Shown one piece after another: positions 37,556-46,600 of a stretch of DNA of 64,000 nt. Position 1 is the first letter of the stretch, and every line of letters starts with the position of its first letter. The notes beneath the pieces were generated by a model that saw only the letters and a program-made list of their open reading frames with translations, ran no database searches and was not told the DNA's origin. The stretch covers positions 1 through 64,000 of the forward strand of contig QPIN01000063.1 in the NCBI GenBank assembly GCA_003666385.1, read 5' to 3'. The stretch is from Methylococcales symbiont of Hymedesmia sp. n. MRB-2018 (GTDB lineage Bacteria > Pseudomonadota > Gammaproteobacteria > Methylococcales > Methylomonadaceae). The position numbers and the translations under genes are program-made.

Positions 37556-37577
37556 ACCATTTTCAAGAATAAATGGT
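37556..37577. repeat. Short palindromic repeat R4
   Basis: ACCATTT/AAATGGT stem-loop identical to the one behind fmt at 29332-29353. It lies about 80 bases ahead of cbiC. Confidence 0.6.
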
Positions 37578-37657
37578 GTAGGCTTCCCAGCCCTCTATTT
37601 TGCTTATAAAATAGATCACCCCCCTATTCAGCTTATAGCCTTCAATTAAATTTCACT

Positions 37658-38320
37658 ATGAATACAAACATTATCACTGAGCAAATGACTCAGGCTGGTC
37701 AAAAAATTGAACATGATTCATTTGCTATCGTTGATCAAGAAATAGGAACACATCACTATACAGAAGCACAATGGCATATAGTGCGACGCATGATTCATGC
37801 TACTGCCGATTTTGAATTTAATGGTCTAGCGCGTTTTCATCCTCAAGCTGTTGAAGCAGGTCTTGCCGCTATTTTATCCGGTGCAGCTATTGTTGCTGAT
37901 GTAGAAATGATTTGTGTTGGACTATCTAAACCCAGACTCAGCCATTTTGGCGTTAACAGCCATCATTTTATTGCTGATGCAGATGTCATAACAACAGCAA
38001 AAGCTGAAAATTCAACCAGGGCTGTGCAAGCCATGCGTAAAGCACATCGAGCACAATTACTGGATAATAGTATTGTAGCGGTTGGTAATGCCCCCACGGC
38101 ACTACTGGAAGTCATTCGCTTGATTAAAGAAGACTATATTAAGCCTGCTTTAATTGTCGGCATGCCTGTAGGATTTGTTTCTGCCGCAGAATCAAAGGCT
38201 GCACTGGAACAATTAGATAATATCCCCTGGATTATTACTCACGGTCGCAAAGGTGGGTCAACCTTGGTTGTTGCTGCCGTTCATGCACTTTTGGCATTGG
38301 CCGAAGCCCAAAGCAAATAA
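37658..38320 (+). CDS. cbiC: Precorrin-8X / cobalt-precorrin-8 methylmutase
   Basis: 220 residues. Moves the methyl group from C-11 to C-12 to make (cobalt-)hydrogenobyrinate. Seen: the catalytic-histidine type region HYTEAQWHIVRRMIHATADFEF and the C-terminal PALIVGMPVGFVSAAESKAAL. First gene of cbiC-cbiD-cbiET-cbiL-hslR, all packed with short gaps or overlaps. No cobalamin riboswitch is recognisable in the 280 bases upstream, which are filled by repeats. Confidence 0.94.
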   Translation: MNTNIITEQMTQAGQKIEHDSFAIVDQEIGTHHYTEAQWHIVRRMIHATADFEFNGLARFHPQAVEAGLAAILSGAAIVADVEMICVGLSKPRLSHFGVNSHHFIADADVITTAKAENSTRAVQAMRKAHRAQLLDNSIVAVGNAPTALLEVIRLIKEDYIKPALIVGMPVGFVSAAESKAALEQLDNIPWIITHGRKGGSTLVVAAVHALLALAEAQSK

Positions 38321-38325
38321 TCCGA

Positions 38326-39426
38326 ATGCAAGCTAAAAAGCCAAAAGGGACGCGTAAAGGTTTTACCACTGGTGCCTGTTCTGCCGCCGCCGCAAGAGCA
38401 GCCGCTATTGGTTTGCTGACAGGACAGGTACCTGAACAAATCGAATCTCTATTACCTAATGGTCAACGCGTAAAATTTGATGTCACAGAGGGCTTATCTA
38501 GCCCATCAATCGCACATGCTGTGGTGATTAAAGATGCGGGTGATGATCCTGACTGCACCCATCAAGCGCATTTAACAGTAGATATTGAATATTTACCTGA
38601 ACAAGCAGAGCGAATTATTTTAACCGCTGGTAAAGGTGTCGGTACCATCACTATGCGTGGCTTAGGACTTGAAGTTGGAGGCCCAGCCATTAACCCAGTA
38701 CCAAGACAGAACATTGAGGATAACATTCGTGAGATCGCAAGCGAATTATTACGAGAGCAAGGCTTAAAAATCACCATCTCCGTACCAGACGGTGAAAAAA
38801 TGGCTAAAAAAACCCTGAATGATCGCTTAGGCATCATTGATGGTATTTCCATATTAGGCACTACTGGTATTGTTCATCCCTATTCTACTGCCGCTTTTCG
38901 AGCCAGTGTTGTACAAGGCGTTGAAGTTGCAGCCAGACAGCAGTTAGATACCGTGGTATTAACGACAGGTGGTCGTACTGAAAAATTCACCATTCGAGAA
39001 TTACCTAAACTGGAGCCTGCCTGTTTTGTACAAATGGGTGATTTCTTAGGCCCTGCACTAGACGCTGCCAGAGATAGCGGCATTGCCCATATTATTATTG
39101 GCGGTATGGTTGGTAAGATTACTAAAATGGCACAAGGTGAAATTATCACTCATGCTCGCAGAAATCCCGTGAATACTCAGTTATTGGCCGACATAGCAGC
39201 CTCTATCGGTGCTAAAGCAGAAATATGTCAAGCCATAAGTGATGGAGAAACAGCCAGATTTGCCGGAGAATGTATGCAAGAACTCGGTTTAAGCGATGTC
39301 TTCTATCAAGCCTTGTCTAAACGTGTAGTTAACACATTGCAAGCACGATACCCTAAAACTTTTAAATACACCATTTTAATCTGTGATTTTGATGGAGAAA
39401 AACTAGGACATTATGAGGAGCATTAA
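38326..39426 (+). CDS. cbiD: Cobalt-precorrin-5B C1-methyltransferase CbiD
   Basis: 366 residues. CbiD is diagnostic of the anaerobic (early cobalt insertion) cobalamin route. Typical start GTRKGFTTGACSAAAARAA, then KDAGDDPDCTHQA and TLTGGRTE-like VLTTGGRTEKF, and IIIGGMVGKITKMAQG. It methylates C-1 with AdoMet. Starts 5 bases after the cbiC stop; its last base is the first base of the cbiET start codon. Confidence 0.95.
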   Translation: MQAKKPKGTRKGFTTGACSAAAARAAAIGLLTGQVPEQIESLLPNGQRVKFDVTEGLSSPSIAHAVVIKDAGDDPDCTHQAHLTVDIEYLPEQAERIILTAGKGVGTITMRGLGLEVGGPAINPVPRQNIEDNIREIASELLREQGLKITISVPDGEKMAKKTLNDRLGIIDGISILGTTGIVHPYSTAAFRASVVQGVEVAARQQLDTVVLTTGGRTEKFTIRELPKLEPACFVQMGDFLGPALDAARDSGIAHIIIGGMVGKITKMAQGEIITHARRNPVNTQLLADIAASIGAKAEICQAISDGETARFAGECMQELGLSDVFYQALSKRVVNTLQARYPKTFKYTILICDFDGEKLGHYEEH

Positions 39427-40700
39427 TGCGTTGTAATATTATTGGCGTATTGGACAATGGCATTCAAGGACTGACACCTGCCACATTAAAGTTAATAGAA
39501 AATGCTGACCTTATTATTGCGAGCAGTCGTACTTTAACTTTATTTGCTGAACATATCAGCCATGCCCAACAAAAAGATTTAAGCGGACACTTGTCACAAG
39601 TCGCTACCTGGATTTCACAAGCCATAGCGCAAAACCAACATATCGTCGTATTTGCCACAGGCGATCCACTTTGTCATGGTATCGCAAGTTATTTGTATAA
39701 AAAACTACCCCATGAACAGCTACACGTTGTCCCCAATATTTCTTCCATCCAACTGGCCTTTGCACGTATGGGTGTTGCGTGGCAAGATGCACATATTGTC
39801 TCTGTGCATAGTAAAGATGCAGGAGAATGGAGCAAAGGCGCCAGTTCTGACCATGGTTTATACCCACTATTACAAGCAATCTTTAATCATGACAAATTAG
39901 CTATTTTAACCAGTCCTGACAACACCCCTGATCGTATTGCACGGATGATGTTAATTGCAAACATTGCCGATCAATTTACTATCAGCGTTGCAGAAAATTT
40001 ATTATCTGATGATGAAAGAGTGATAAGCCGTAGTAACATTGAATCCATTGCTGAACAAAATTTTAATGGCAATAATATCGTCATATTACAACGCCAACAA
40101 AAAACTATCGAAAAAATTATTTTTGGTGTTCAAGATAGTGATTTCTTGCAACGAAAACCTGATAAAGGACTGATTACCAAACGTGAAGTACGCGCAGTTT
40201 CTTTGGCACGTATGCAATTAAAAACCCATAGTATCGTCTGGGACATTGGTGCAGGTTCTGGTGCAGTAGGTCTGGAAGCGGCTCGCATCTGCTCACATGG
40301 CTATGTCTATGCCGTAGAAAAAAACAGTGCTGATTTTGAAATCGCCAGTACCAATGCCGAAAATTTTGAGATATATAACTATCACTTAATTAATAATAAA
40401 GCGCCTCTAGGCATGGAAAGCTGGCCTAAGCCTGATGCAGTGTTTATAGGCGGTACAGGGGGTGAATTAGCCCCGTTAATTAGTCTATGTTTACAACAAT
40501 TAAATACAGATGGCTGGTTGGTAATGAATTTTGTCACAGTAGAAAACTTGGCTACTGCTATTGAAACACTCAAAAAGCAACAGGCTGTCTGGGATATTAC
40601 CCAGCTTCAAGCTTCACGCAGTCAAGCTATATTAAATATGAACAGACTCAAAGCAGAAAACCCCGTATGGATTGTTTCTGCACAAAGGCAAGTCTTATGA
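39426..40700 (+). CDS. cobL: Fused precorrin-6Y methyltransferase CbiE-CbiT (CobL)
   Basis: 424 residues, a fusion. N-terminal tetrapyrrole methylase CbiE (about 1-200: IIGVLDNGIQGLTPATLKLI, HIVVFATGDPLCHGIASYL) methylates C-5. C-terminal class I methyltransferase CbiT (about 225-424: ITKREVRAVSLARMQL, SIVWDIGAGSGAVGLEAARI) methylates C-15 and decarboxylates. Fused CobL forms exist in both aerobic and anaerobic pathways; the adjacent cbiD points to the anaerobic use. ATGA overlap with cbiL. Confidence 0.93.
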   Translation: MRCNIIGVLDNGIQGLTPATLKLIENADLIIASSRTLTLFAEHISHAQQKDLSGHLSQVATWISQAIAQNQHIVVFATGDPLCHGIASYLYKKLPHEQLHVVPNISSIQLAFARMGVAWQDAHIVSVHSKDAGEWSKGASSDHGLYPLLQAIFNHDKLAILTSPDNTPDRIARMMLIANIADQFTISVAENLLSDDERVISRSNIESIAEQNFNGNNIVILQRQQKTIEKIIFGVQDSDFLQRKPDKGLITKREVRAVSLARMQLKTHSIVWDIGAGSGAVGLEAARICSHGYVYAVEKNSADFEIASTNAENFEIYNYHLINNKAPLGMESWPKPDAVFIGGTGGELAPLISLCLQQLNTDGWLVMNFVTVENLATAIETLKKQQAVWDITQLQASRSQAILNMNRLKAENPVWIVSAQRQVL

Positions 40701-41479
40701 CTAAAAAAAGCGGAAAACTTTATGGCGTTTCACTAGGACCAGGTGACCCCGATTTAATGACCCGCCGAGCATGGCAATTATTACAATCAAATTGCTACTG
40801 GACATACCCCGTTAAAAAGAAAAACAAAGCCAGTTATGCTTTACAAATTGCCTTGCAAGCCGGTTTATCAGAACCTGAAAACAGCATTCCTTTAATATTT
40901 CCGATGACACATGACCGAGAAATATTAGCAAAATACTGGTTACAAGCCGCACAAATAGTTATTGAAATCTTAGACAAAAACCAGGATGTTATTTTTTTAG
41001 TGGAAGGCGATGCATCCACCTTTTCCACTTTTCAGCATTTAGCAAAAACCGTCAAAGCACTGAATAATTCATATCCAATAGAAACCATCCCTGGCGTTCC
41101 CTCATTCAATGCTGCCGCAGCACTGGCACAAATGCCACTGGCTGATACCGATGATACCGTAGCTATCATTCCAGCAGGCTATGGCTTAGCAATGATCGAA
41201 TCATTACTGAGCGATTTTGACACCTTAGTATTACTCAAAGTAAAACCAATCCTAGATGATATTATTGATCTTTTAGAAGAAAAAAAAATACTTAGCAATA
41301 GTTGTTTTATAGAAAAAGCTGGGGCGCCAGAAGAGCGAATAGTTCACGATATTTTAAGTTTACACGGCAAAAAAGTGAATTACCTATCCTTAATCCTAAT
41401 TTCTCACAATCCTTATCGACAACGAGGAGCAATGATTAGAGGTTGTAGAAAAAAAGAAACGGCAAATATCAATGGCTAA
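40697..41479 (+). CDS. cbiL: Precorrin-2 / cobalt-factor II C20-methyltransferase
   Basis: 260 residues from the ATG at 40697, which overlaps the cobL stop (ATGA); a frame start at 40667 would add ten residues inside cobL and is unlikely. Tetrapyrrole methylase with GKLYGVSLGPGDPDLMT, FLVEGDASTFSTFQHL, and IPGVPSFNAAAALA. Methylates C-20 with AdoMet. The stop overlaps the hslR start. Confidence 0.93.
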   Translation: MTKKSGKLYGVSLGPGDPDLMTRRAWQLLQSNCYWTYPVKKKNKASYALQIALQAGLSEPENSIPLIFPMTHDREILAKYWLQAAQIVIEILDKNQDVIFLVEGDASTFSTFQHLAKTVKALNNSYPIETIPGVPSFNAAAALAQMPLADTDDTVAIIPAGYGLAMIESLLSDFDTLVLLKVKPILDDIIDLLEEKKILSNSCFIEKAGAPEERIVHDILSLHGKKVNYLSLILISHNPYRQRGAMIRGCRKKETANING

Positions 41480-41864
41480 ATTAGAAGCGTGTCGTATTGA
41501 CAAATGGTTATGGACTGCCCGTTTCTTTAAAACCAGAAGCCTGGCATCTGAAGCTGTTTCAGGCGGAAAAGTACATTTGAATGGTCAACGCTGTAAACCT
41601 TCAAAAGAAGTCAAAGCCGGTACTAAGCTGACTATTACTAAAGAACTCTACCAATGGACATTAACTGTGCTCGCCATTAACAGTCACCGACAGCCCGCTA
41701 AAGAAGCTGTTTTATGCTACCAAGAATCCCCTGAAAGTATCCTTAAAAGACAACAACAAGCTATTCAACATAAACAACAACGCGCTCTAATGAGCCATTC
41801 AGAGCGAGAACATAAACCCAATAAAAAACAAAGACGTCAGATTCATCGTTTTAAACAAGGGTAA
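41472..41864 (+). CDS. hslR: Ribosome-associated heat shock protein Hsp15 (HslR)
   Basis: 130 residues, like E. coli Hsp15 (133). An S4 RNA-binding domain fills residues 5-60 (CRIDKWLWTARFFKTRSLASEAVSGGKVHLNG), followed by a basic tail (KQQRALMSHSEREHKPNKKQRRQIHRFKQG). It binds stalled 50S subunits carrying nascent chains. Overlaps the cbiL stop by 8 bases, an unusual partner for a cobalamin gene and probably only an accident of operon packing. No clear terminator follows. Confidence 0.93.
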   Translation: MAKLEACRIDKWLWTARFFKTRSLASEAVSGGKVHLNGQRCKPSKEVKAGTKLTITKELYQWTLTVLAINSHRQPAKEAVLCYQESPESILKRQQQAIQHKQQRALMSHSEREHKPNKKQRRQIHRFKQG

Positions 41865-41977
41865 AAAAAACTCGACCCAACTCTGTAAAAAAAGGGTATT
41901 GGCTTAAACTTAATCTGCCATTTTTTTATGCTAGACCGCGAGCAAATCCTTTCGGTTTGATAATCTAAGTTTTCGTA

Positions 41978-42250
41978 TTAAATATGCAATTGAATTTTAT
42001 CCGTAGCATATTGATGAATCAGCGAAGATACCAAAGTTTGATAAGGAATATTGGACTCAGTGCTTTTGCGCTTTAACATCAAAATATCTGCTTCTGACAG
42101 GCGAATATTGATATTTTTAGTTTTGTTAAGATAGTTTTTTGCCATGATTTTAACCTCAAGCATAGCCTGTTCATAATCATCCACCCGCTCAAATTCATCA
42201 GTTTTATCCACTAAATCTAATAATTCTAATTCTTCTTTATCTAATTTCAT
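41978..42250 (-). CDS. CopG/ribbon-helix-helix-type antitoxin (partner of 42247-42534)
   Basis: 90 residues. N-terminal acidic helix (MKLDKEELELLDLVDKTDEFERVDD) and a C-terminal ribbon-helix-helix-like part (NINIRLSEADILMLKRKSTE, IPYQTLVSSLIHQY) that should bind DNA. It overlaps the upstream toxin-like gene by 4 bases. Antitoxins of this form pair with BrnT-like or other small toxins. The first 38 codons are strongly similar to the broken gene at 60785-61004, on the same strand 18.7 kb away. Confidence 0.8.
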   Translation of the reverse strand: MKLDKEELELLDLVDKTDEFERVDDYEQAMLEVKIMAKNYLNKTKNINIRLSEADILMLKRKSTESNIPYQTLVSSLIHQYATDKIQLHI

Positions 42251-42534
42251 TTTTCCTCCCTATATTTTTTTTGCATTTTTCTACTCGGAATAATAGTTTT
42301 TAAAAATACGCCCGCCTCGCTCTTAACGCAAGGAACCATACAAACATAGCCTTGTAATTCAACAATATAAATATGCTGATTGGAGTATTTTGTGCTATTC
42401 GGATGCTTGATAATATCCAAAATATTATCCTGATTAGCCTGAATAACAAAATCCTCAAAACACAAGCCCCTATCAGTTTTTAATTGCTTGTTTTTAACAT
42501 CATCCCAACTAAAATTTATGCTGTCATTTATCAT
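42247..42534 (-). CDS. BrnT-like small toxin
   Basis: 95 residues: NFSWDDVKNKQLKTDRGLCFEDFVIQ, IYIVELQGYVCMVPCV, FLKTIIPSRKMQKKYREEK. The order W-D-x-x-K-N ... F-E-D ... V-P ... IIPSRK..KKY resembles the RelE-fold BrnT family (DUF497), though several typical residues differ. Probably an RNA-cutting toxin neutralised by the overlapping antitoxin. Located 90 bases beyond the outermost attC site, so not evidently a cassette. Confidence 0.7.
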   Translation of the reverse strand: MINDSINFSWDDVKNKQLKTDRGLCFEDFVIQANQDNILDIIKHPNSTKYSNQHIYIVELQGYVCMVPCVKSEAGVFLKTIIPSRKMQKKYREEK

Positions 42535-42623
42535 ATAGGTTTTATATTATGACAATAGATACTATATGTCAATATTTAAAACAAACTGTGATAAAAGGTA
42601 GCTTGTCTCCATTATTCCTACAG

Positions 42624-42713
42624 CCAGAACGCCCGAACTCACTTGCCGCCAAAAGCAGAGTGTAGCGTAGCGAAACGGCACTTTTGGCGGTCAAGTGCAG
42701 TGACTTGTTATAA
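42624..42713 (-). other. attC site 1
   Basis: On the minus strand TTATAACAAGTCACTGCACTT ... CAAGTGAGTTCGGGCGTTCTGG. Inner stem of about 16 bp (CACTTGACCGCCAAAAG with one bulge). The right core GTTCTGG departs from GTTRRRY, so this last site may be inactive. Confidence 0.8.
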
Positions 42714-42954
42714 ATTGGACAGTGATTTTTTGCACTGACCTTGAAATTGTTGCTTGTGATTTGCATGGGCTTAAAGTTAACTGATATTTTATTTGAAAGC
42801 AATTAATAATATTTTCAGAGTTACTATTATTTTATTTTTTAGACGCACTTGATGATTTAAAGAGCCTCTTTTTTCAGACTGCTTTACTGCTTAAGTGGCA
42901 TTTTTGTTAAAAGAAACAGCATACTTTGATGCTTAACTTTTAAAGCCTGTGTAT
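42714..42954. other. ORF-less integron cassette
   Basis: About 240 bases between attC1 and attC2 with no plausible gene on either strand. ORF-less cassettes are known in chromosomal integrons; they may carry promoters or small RNAs. The + strand contains several A/T-rich hexamers but no clear promoter pair. Confidence 0.55.
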
Positions 42955-43044
42955 TTATAACGTCGCAAATAACTGGGCGTTAAAAGCGTTGCGCGTTTTT
43001 GGCGCAACGCTTTTAATATTCCATGTTGATTTGCCTTGTTATGT
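42955..43044 (-). other. attC site 2
   Basis: On the minus strand ACATAACAAGGCAAATCAAC ... CCAGTTATTTGCGACGTTATAA. Inner perfect 15-bp stem TTAAAAGCGTTGCGC with a 7-base loop. It closes the toxin-antitoxin cassette. Confidence 0.85.
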
Positions 43045-43100
43045 TTGGTTGTTTATACTAACGACTTAATTAAAGACCACTTTATAGTACTGGTGATAGC

Positions 43101-43349
43101 ATGACAACTAGAATATTGACTGAAGCAGCAGCAAGCATAAGCGAATTAAAAGAAAACCCAATGAAAGTTGCTTTGAGTGCGCATGGTGAGGCAATTGCTG
43201 TTTTAAATAGAAATGAACCAGCATTTTATTGCATACCAGCAGATACATATGAATTTATGATGGCTCACATGGAAGATCTAGAGCTATTAGCTATTGCTGA
43301 GCAGCGAAAAAATGAAGCTAGCGTAAAGGTTAGCTTAAATGACTTATGA
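43101..43349 (+). CDS. Phd/YefM (RelB-like) antitoxin
   Basis: 82 residues. MTTRILTEAAASISELKENPMKVALSAHGEAIAVLNRNEPAFYCIP is the typical Phd/YefM (StbD-type) DNA-binding fold; the C-terminal helix (EDLELLAIAEQRKNEASVKVSL) wraps the toxin. Overlaps the toxin gene by 11 bases. It is on the plus strand, against the cassette direction, so it must use its own promoter between 43045 and 43100. Toxin-antitoxin cassettes like this stabilise large integron arrays. Confidence 0.88.
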   Translation: MTTRILTEAAASISELKENPMKVALSAHGEAIAVLNRNEPAFYCIPADTYEFMMAHMEDLELLAIAEQRKNEASVKVSLNDL

Positions 43350-43626
43350 GTTAAAGTTTAAAAAAACAGCTCTTAAAGAGTGGAAAAAGTTAGGTGCCAC
43401 TATTCAATCTCAATTCAAGAAAAAACTCGAAGATATTTTAGAAAATCCACACGTAGAAAGCGCTAAATTATCTGGTGGCAATAAACTTTACAAAATTAAA
43501 CTTAGGCAAGTAGGCTACAGGCTAGTTTATGAAGTGAATGATTCTATTATTACCGTCATGGTTATTTCTGTTGGAAAACGCGATAAAGGAAAAGTATATA
43601 AAATAGCAATGGAGAGAATAAGCTAG
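43339..43626 (+). CDS. RelE/ParE-superfamily toxin
   Basis: 95 residues with the RelE layout: YELKFKKTALKEWKKLG, LSGGNKLYKIKLRQVGYRLVYEV, and the last strand VMVISVGKRDKGKVYK. The Lys and Arg residues of the RelE mRNA-cleavage site (in KIKLRQVGYRL and GKRDK) are kept, so it should be an active ribosome-dependent endoribonuclease. The stop at 43626 is 4 bases before attC3. Confidence 0.9.
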   Translation: MTYELKFKKTALKEWKKLGATIQSQFKKKLEDILENPHVESAKLSGGNKLYKIKLRQVGYRLVYEVNDSIITVMVISVGKRDKGKVYKIAMERIS

Positions 43627-43630
43627 AGAA

Positions 43631-43687
43631 ACATAACGCTTGAGTTCACCTGACGCGTAAGCGGTCAGGTGCAACGATTTGTTATAC
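43631..43687 (-). other. attC site 3
   Basis: On the minus strand GTATAACAAATCGTTGCACC ... GTGAACTCAAGCGTTATGT, very near the layout of the classic aadA attC (TAACAATTCGTTCAAGCC ... TTAACTCAAGCGTTAGAT). Stem CACCTGAC/GTCAGGTG. The hsdR stop codon TAA (43682-43684) lies inside the R'' box. Confidence 0.92.
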
Positions 43688-46600
43688 ATTTGCATTAACG
43701 CCAGCTTCCAATATTTCTTTTACAGCACCAAACATCATTGCCGAAAAGTCTTCTCTAAATTCCTTATTGTCTGAATACAGTTTATATATGCCAAAATTTG
43801 AATTTATATGTTTTAATAGCTCGTCTCCTACAATCCCATCACTTGTTATGCGAGCGTTTTGCTCATCAGAATGACTTATTGAGCTAATTAATTTTTTATT
43901 TTTTGCGACATCATTTGCAATGCTTTCAACCATTTGTCTCACCTTATCCACATCTTCAAATTCAGTTCCGTATTGGTCGTTGAAAGTTTGTAAAATGCTT
44001 GAAAGTCTGTCGATTTCAGGGTCATTTACTCCGCCTCTCATTTCTGTTGGAATTGGTTGTAAATCATCGCCTTGTTCCATTGCTATATTGGTTATTGCTT
44101 CCAATTGCAAACGGTAACTATCCATATTAATATTTTCTAAAATATCAATAGGTATTTCTATATCATCATTACCCAGTTTGTTTTGCAAATGATTTAAGAA
44201 AATATAAAGTCGTTCTAAATAGGCATTTTCAAAGGCCACAATTTGAGATAAGAAAATATACAAACGAACATAAGTTTTTACTTTGGCTCTAAAATCGGCT
44301 TGCTGTTCTTCTTCTAAATCATTTCTGAAAACTGCACTTGCTTCGTCTAAAATTGCGTGTAATTGCTCAACTGGCACATTTTCTAAAATCTTATCCGAAA
44401 ATTCTTCAACTTGCTCACAAGAATAAACCTGATAATTATCTAAAGCATCTTGTAAATCAAATAGTTTATTTGGGTCGGTTGCCTCACCTAAAATGCTGCT
44501 TTCAAAATAGGGTGTAAAGGCTTTTTCAATATCCTCTGAAGTGTTGGCAAAATCCAAAACAAAAGTGTCTTGTTTTAGTGGATGACTTCTATTTAAACGA
44601 GATAAAGTCTGAACAGCATTTACACCACCCAATTTTTTATCAACATACATTGTATGTAACAAAGGTTGGTCAAAGCCTGTTTGATATTTGTTTGCTACCA
44701 ATAAGAATTTATACTCATCTTTTTCAAATTCTTCGGGAATATTTCCGCTTGGAAAATGATTTAAACTGCTTTCTGTTTCTCCTTCAATCTCTCCTGAAAA
44801 AGCAACAATTGCTTTGTAAGGATTATTTATTGAAGTCAAATATTTATCAAAAGCGTGTTTGTACTGAACGGCTTTTTTACGACTGCTCGTTACCATCATC
44901 GCTTTTGCTTTTCCACCAATCTTTCTTTTTTGCACCACATTTTCCATAAAATGGTCAATCATTAATTTTGATTTCTTTTTTATGGCGTGTTCGTGTCCCT
45001 CTACAAAGGCTTTTAATTTTTTCTGTGCTTTTTTCTTGTCGTAATCGGGGTCGTCTTCTATCTTTTTAAGCAAAGCATAAAAACTTTGATAAGTGGTGTA
45101 ATTAAGCAATACATCTTTTATAAATCCTTCTTCAATGGCTTGTTTCATCGAATACAAATGAAATGCCCTGTATTTGTTTTTTCCATCTTGTTCAAATGGC
45201 ACTCCAAATAATTCTAAAGTTTTATTTTTTGGTGTGGCTGTGAAAGCAAAATAACTGGCATTTGGCAAAAGTTTACGGGATTTTACAAGGGCTCGTATTA
45301 AATCTTCGCCTGTTACTTTGTCATTTTCGTTTTCATTGTAATTTTCTAAATTGCTTTGCAACTCTTTTTCATCTTTTACTTTAGATAAGGTTTCGTTGAG
45401 TTTACGCGCCATTTGCCCGCTCAAACTACTGTGTGCTTCATCTATAATAACGCCAAAATTAGCACCTGGTAAATCTCCAATTTTCTCAACAATATATGGG
45501 AATTTTTGAATAGTGGTGATGATAATTTTCTTACCATCTTCTAAGGCTGATTGCAGTTGTTGAGCGTCTTCAGTAATGGCTTGAACAACACCTTTTACTT
45601 GTTGGTATTGCTTTATATTCTCTCGTATTTGCTTATCTAAAATTCTACGGTCAGTAATTACAATGATAGTATCAAAAATTGTTTCATTTCCCTGTTTATT
45701 GTGCAGACCTACCAATTGATGAGCCAACCAAGATATGGAATTACTTTTGCCCGAACCTGCTGAATGTTGAATTAAATATTTTTGTCCTGCTCCGTTTTCT
45801 TGTGCATCTGCCAATATTTTACGAACAGATGACAGTTGGTGGTAGCGTGGGAAAATGAGTTTTTTCTCTTTCTTTATTCGTTTTTTGCCTTTGCTGTTTT
45901 TAACCGTTTTTTCCTCGGTTATTAGTTGGGCGTAGTTTTGTAGAATATTGGTTAAACTATCTCTTGTTAGAATTTCTTTCCATAAATAATCAGTTTTAAT
46001 ACCGTCATTTAGCGGATTTCCTGCTCCATTGTTGTTGCCTTTATTAAATGGTAAGAAAAACGACTTATCGCCTTTGAGTTGCGTACACATCCACACTTCT
46101 TCGGTATCTACAGCAAAGTTTACCAACAATCTACCCAATCTAAAAAGTTCCTCGTTAGGATCTCTGTCGGTTTTGTATTGCTTAATGGCATGGCTTACAT
46201 TTTGTTTGGTAAGTTGGTTTTTAAGTTCAAAACTGATGATGGGCAAACCATTGATAAAATTGACAATATCTAAAGATTTGTTATTTTTTGTAGAATAAGA
46301 AACCTGACGCATAACCGAGAATATATTGGCTTGGTAGAAATCATTATTTTGTGTATTGTAATGAGAAACAGGTTTATCATAAAACAAACGCAACTTAGTA
46401 TCTGTAAAACCATCGGTTACACCTTTACGCAACACTTCAATAATGCCCTTTTGTTTTATTTGGTCGTTTATGCGTTTTAGTATTTTTTGCTTATATAAAT
46501 CTTGATGATAGCGTTTTAGTTTTTCAACCGCGTTGGGTTGGGTACTTTCTAAAAACTGAAATAGCAAATCAGCATCGACACAATTTACATTATCGTAATC

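Noticed and set aside
37520-37657. Cobalamin riboswitch ahead of cbiC
   Set aside because: The region is short and filled by R1, R4 and A/T-rich spacer; no B12-box or the expected paired helices could be found.
41978-42534. BrnT/CopG-like pair as a seventh integron cassette
   Set aside because: No attC-like dyad is found behind the antitoxin stop (41860-41978), and the right core of attC1 is degenerate, so membership of the array is unsupported.
42569-42802. Minus-strand 77-codon frame across the attC1 region
   Set aside because: It is a translation of the attC dyad itself; such false proteins are common where attC sites occur, and codon use and start context are poor.
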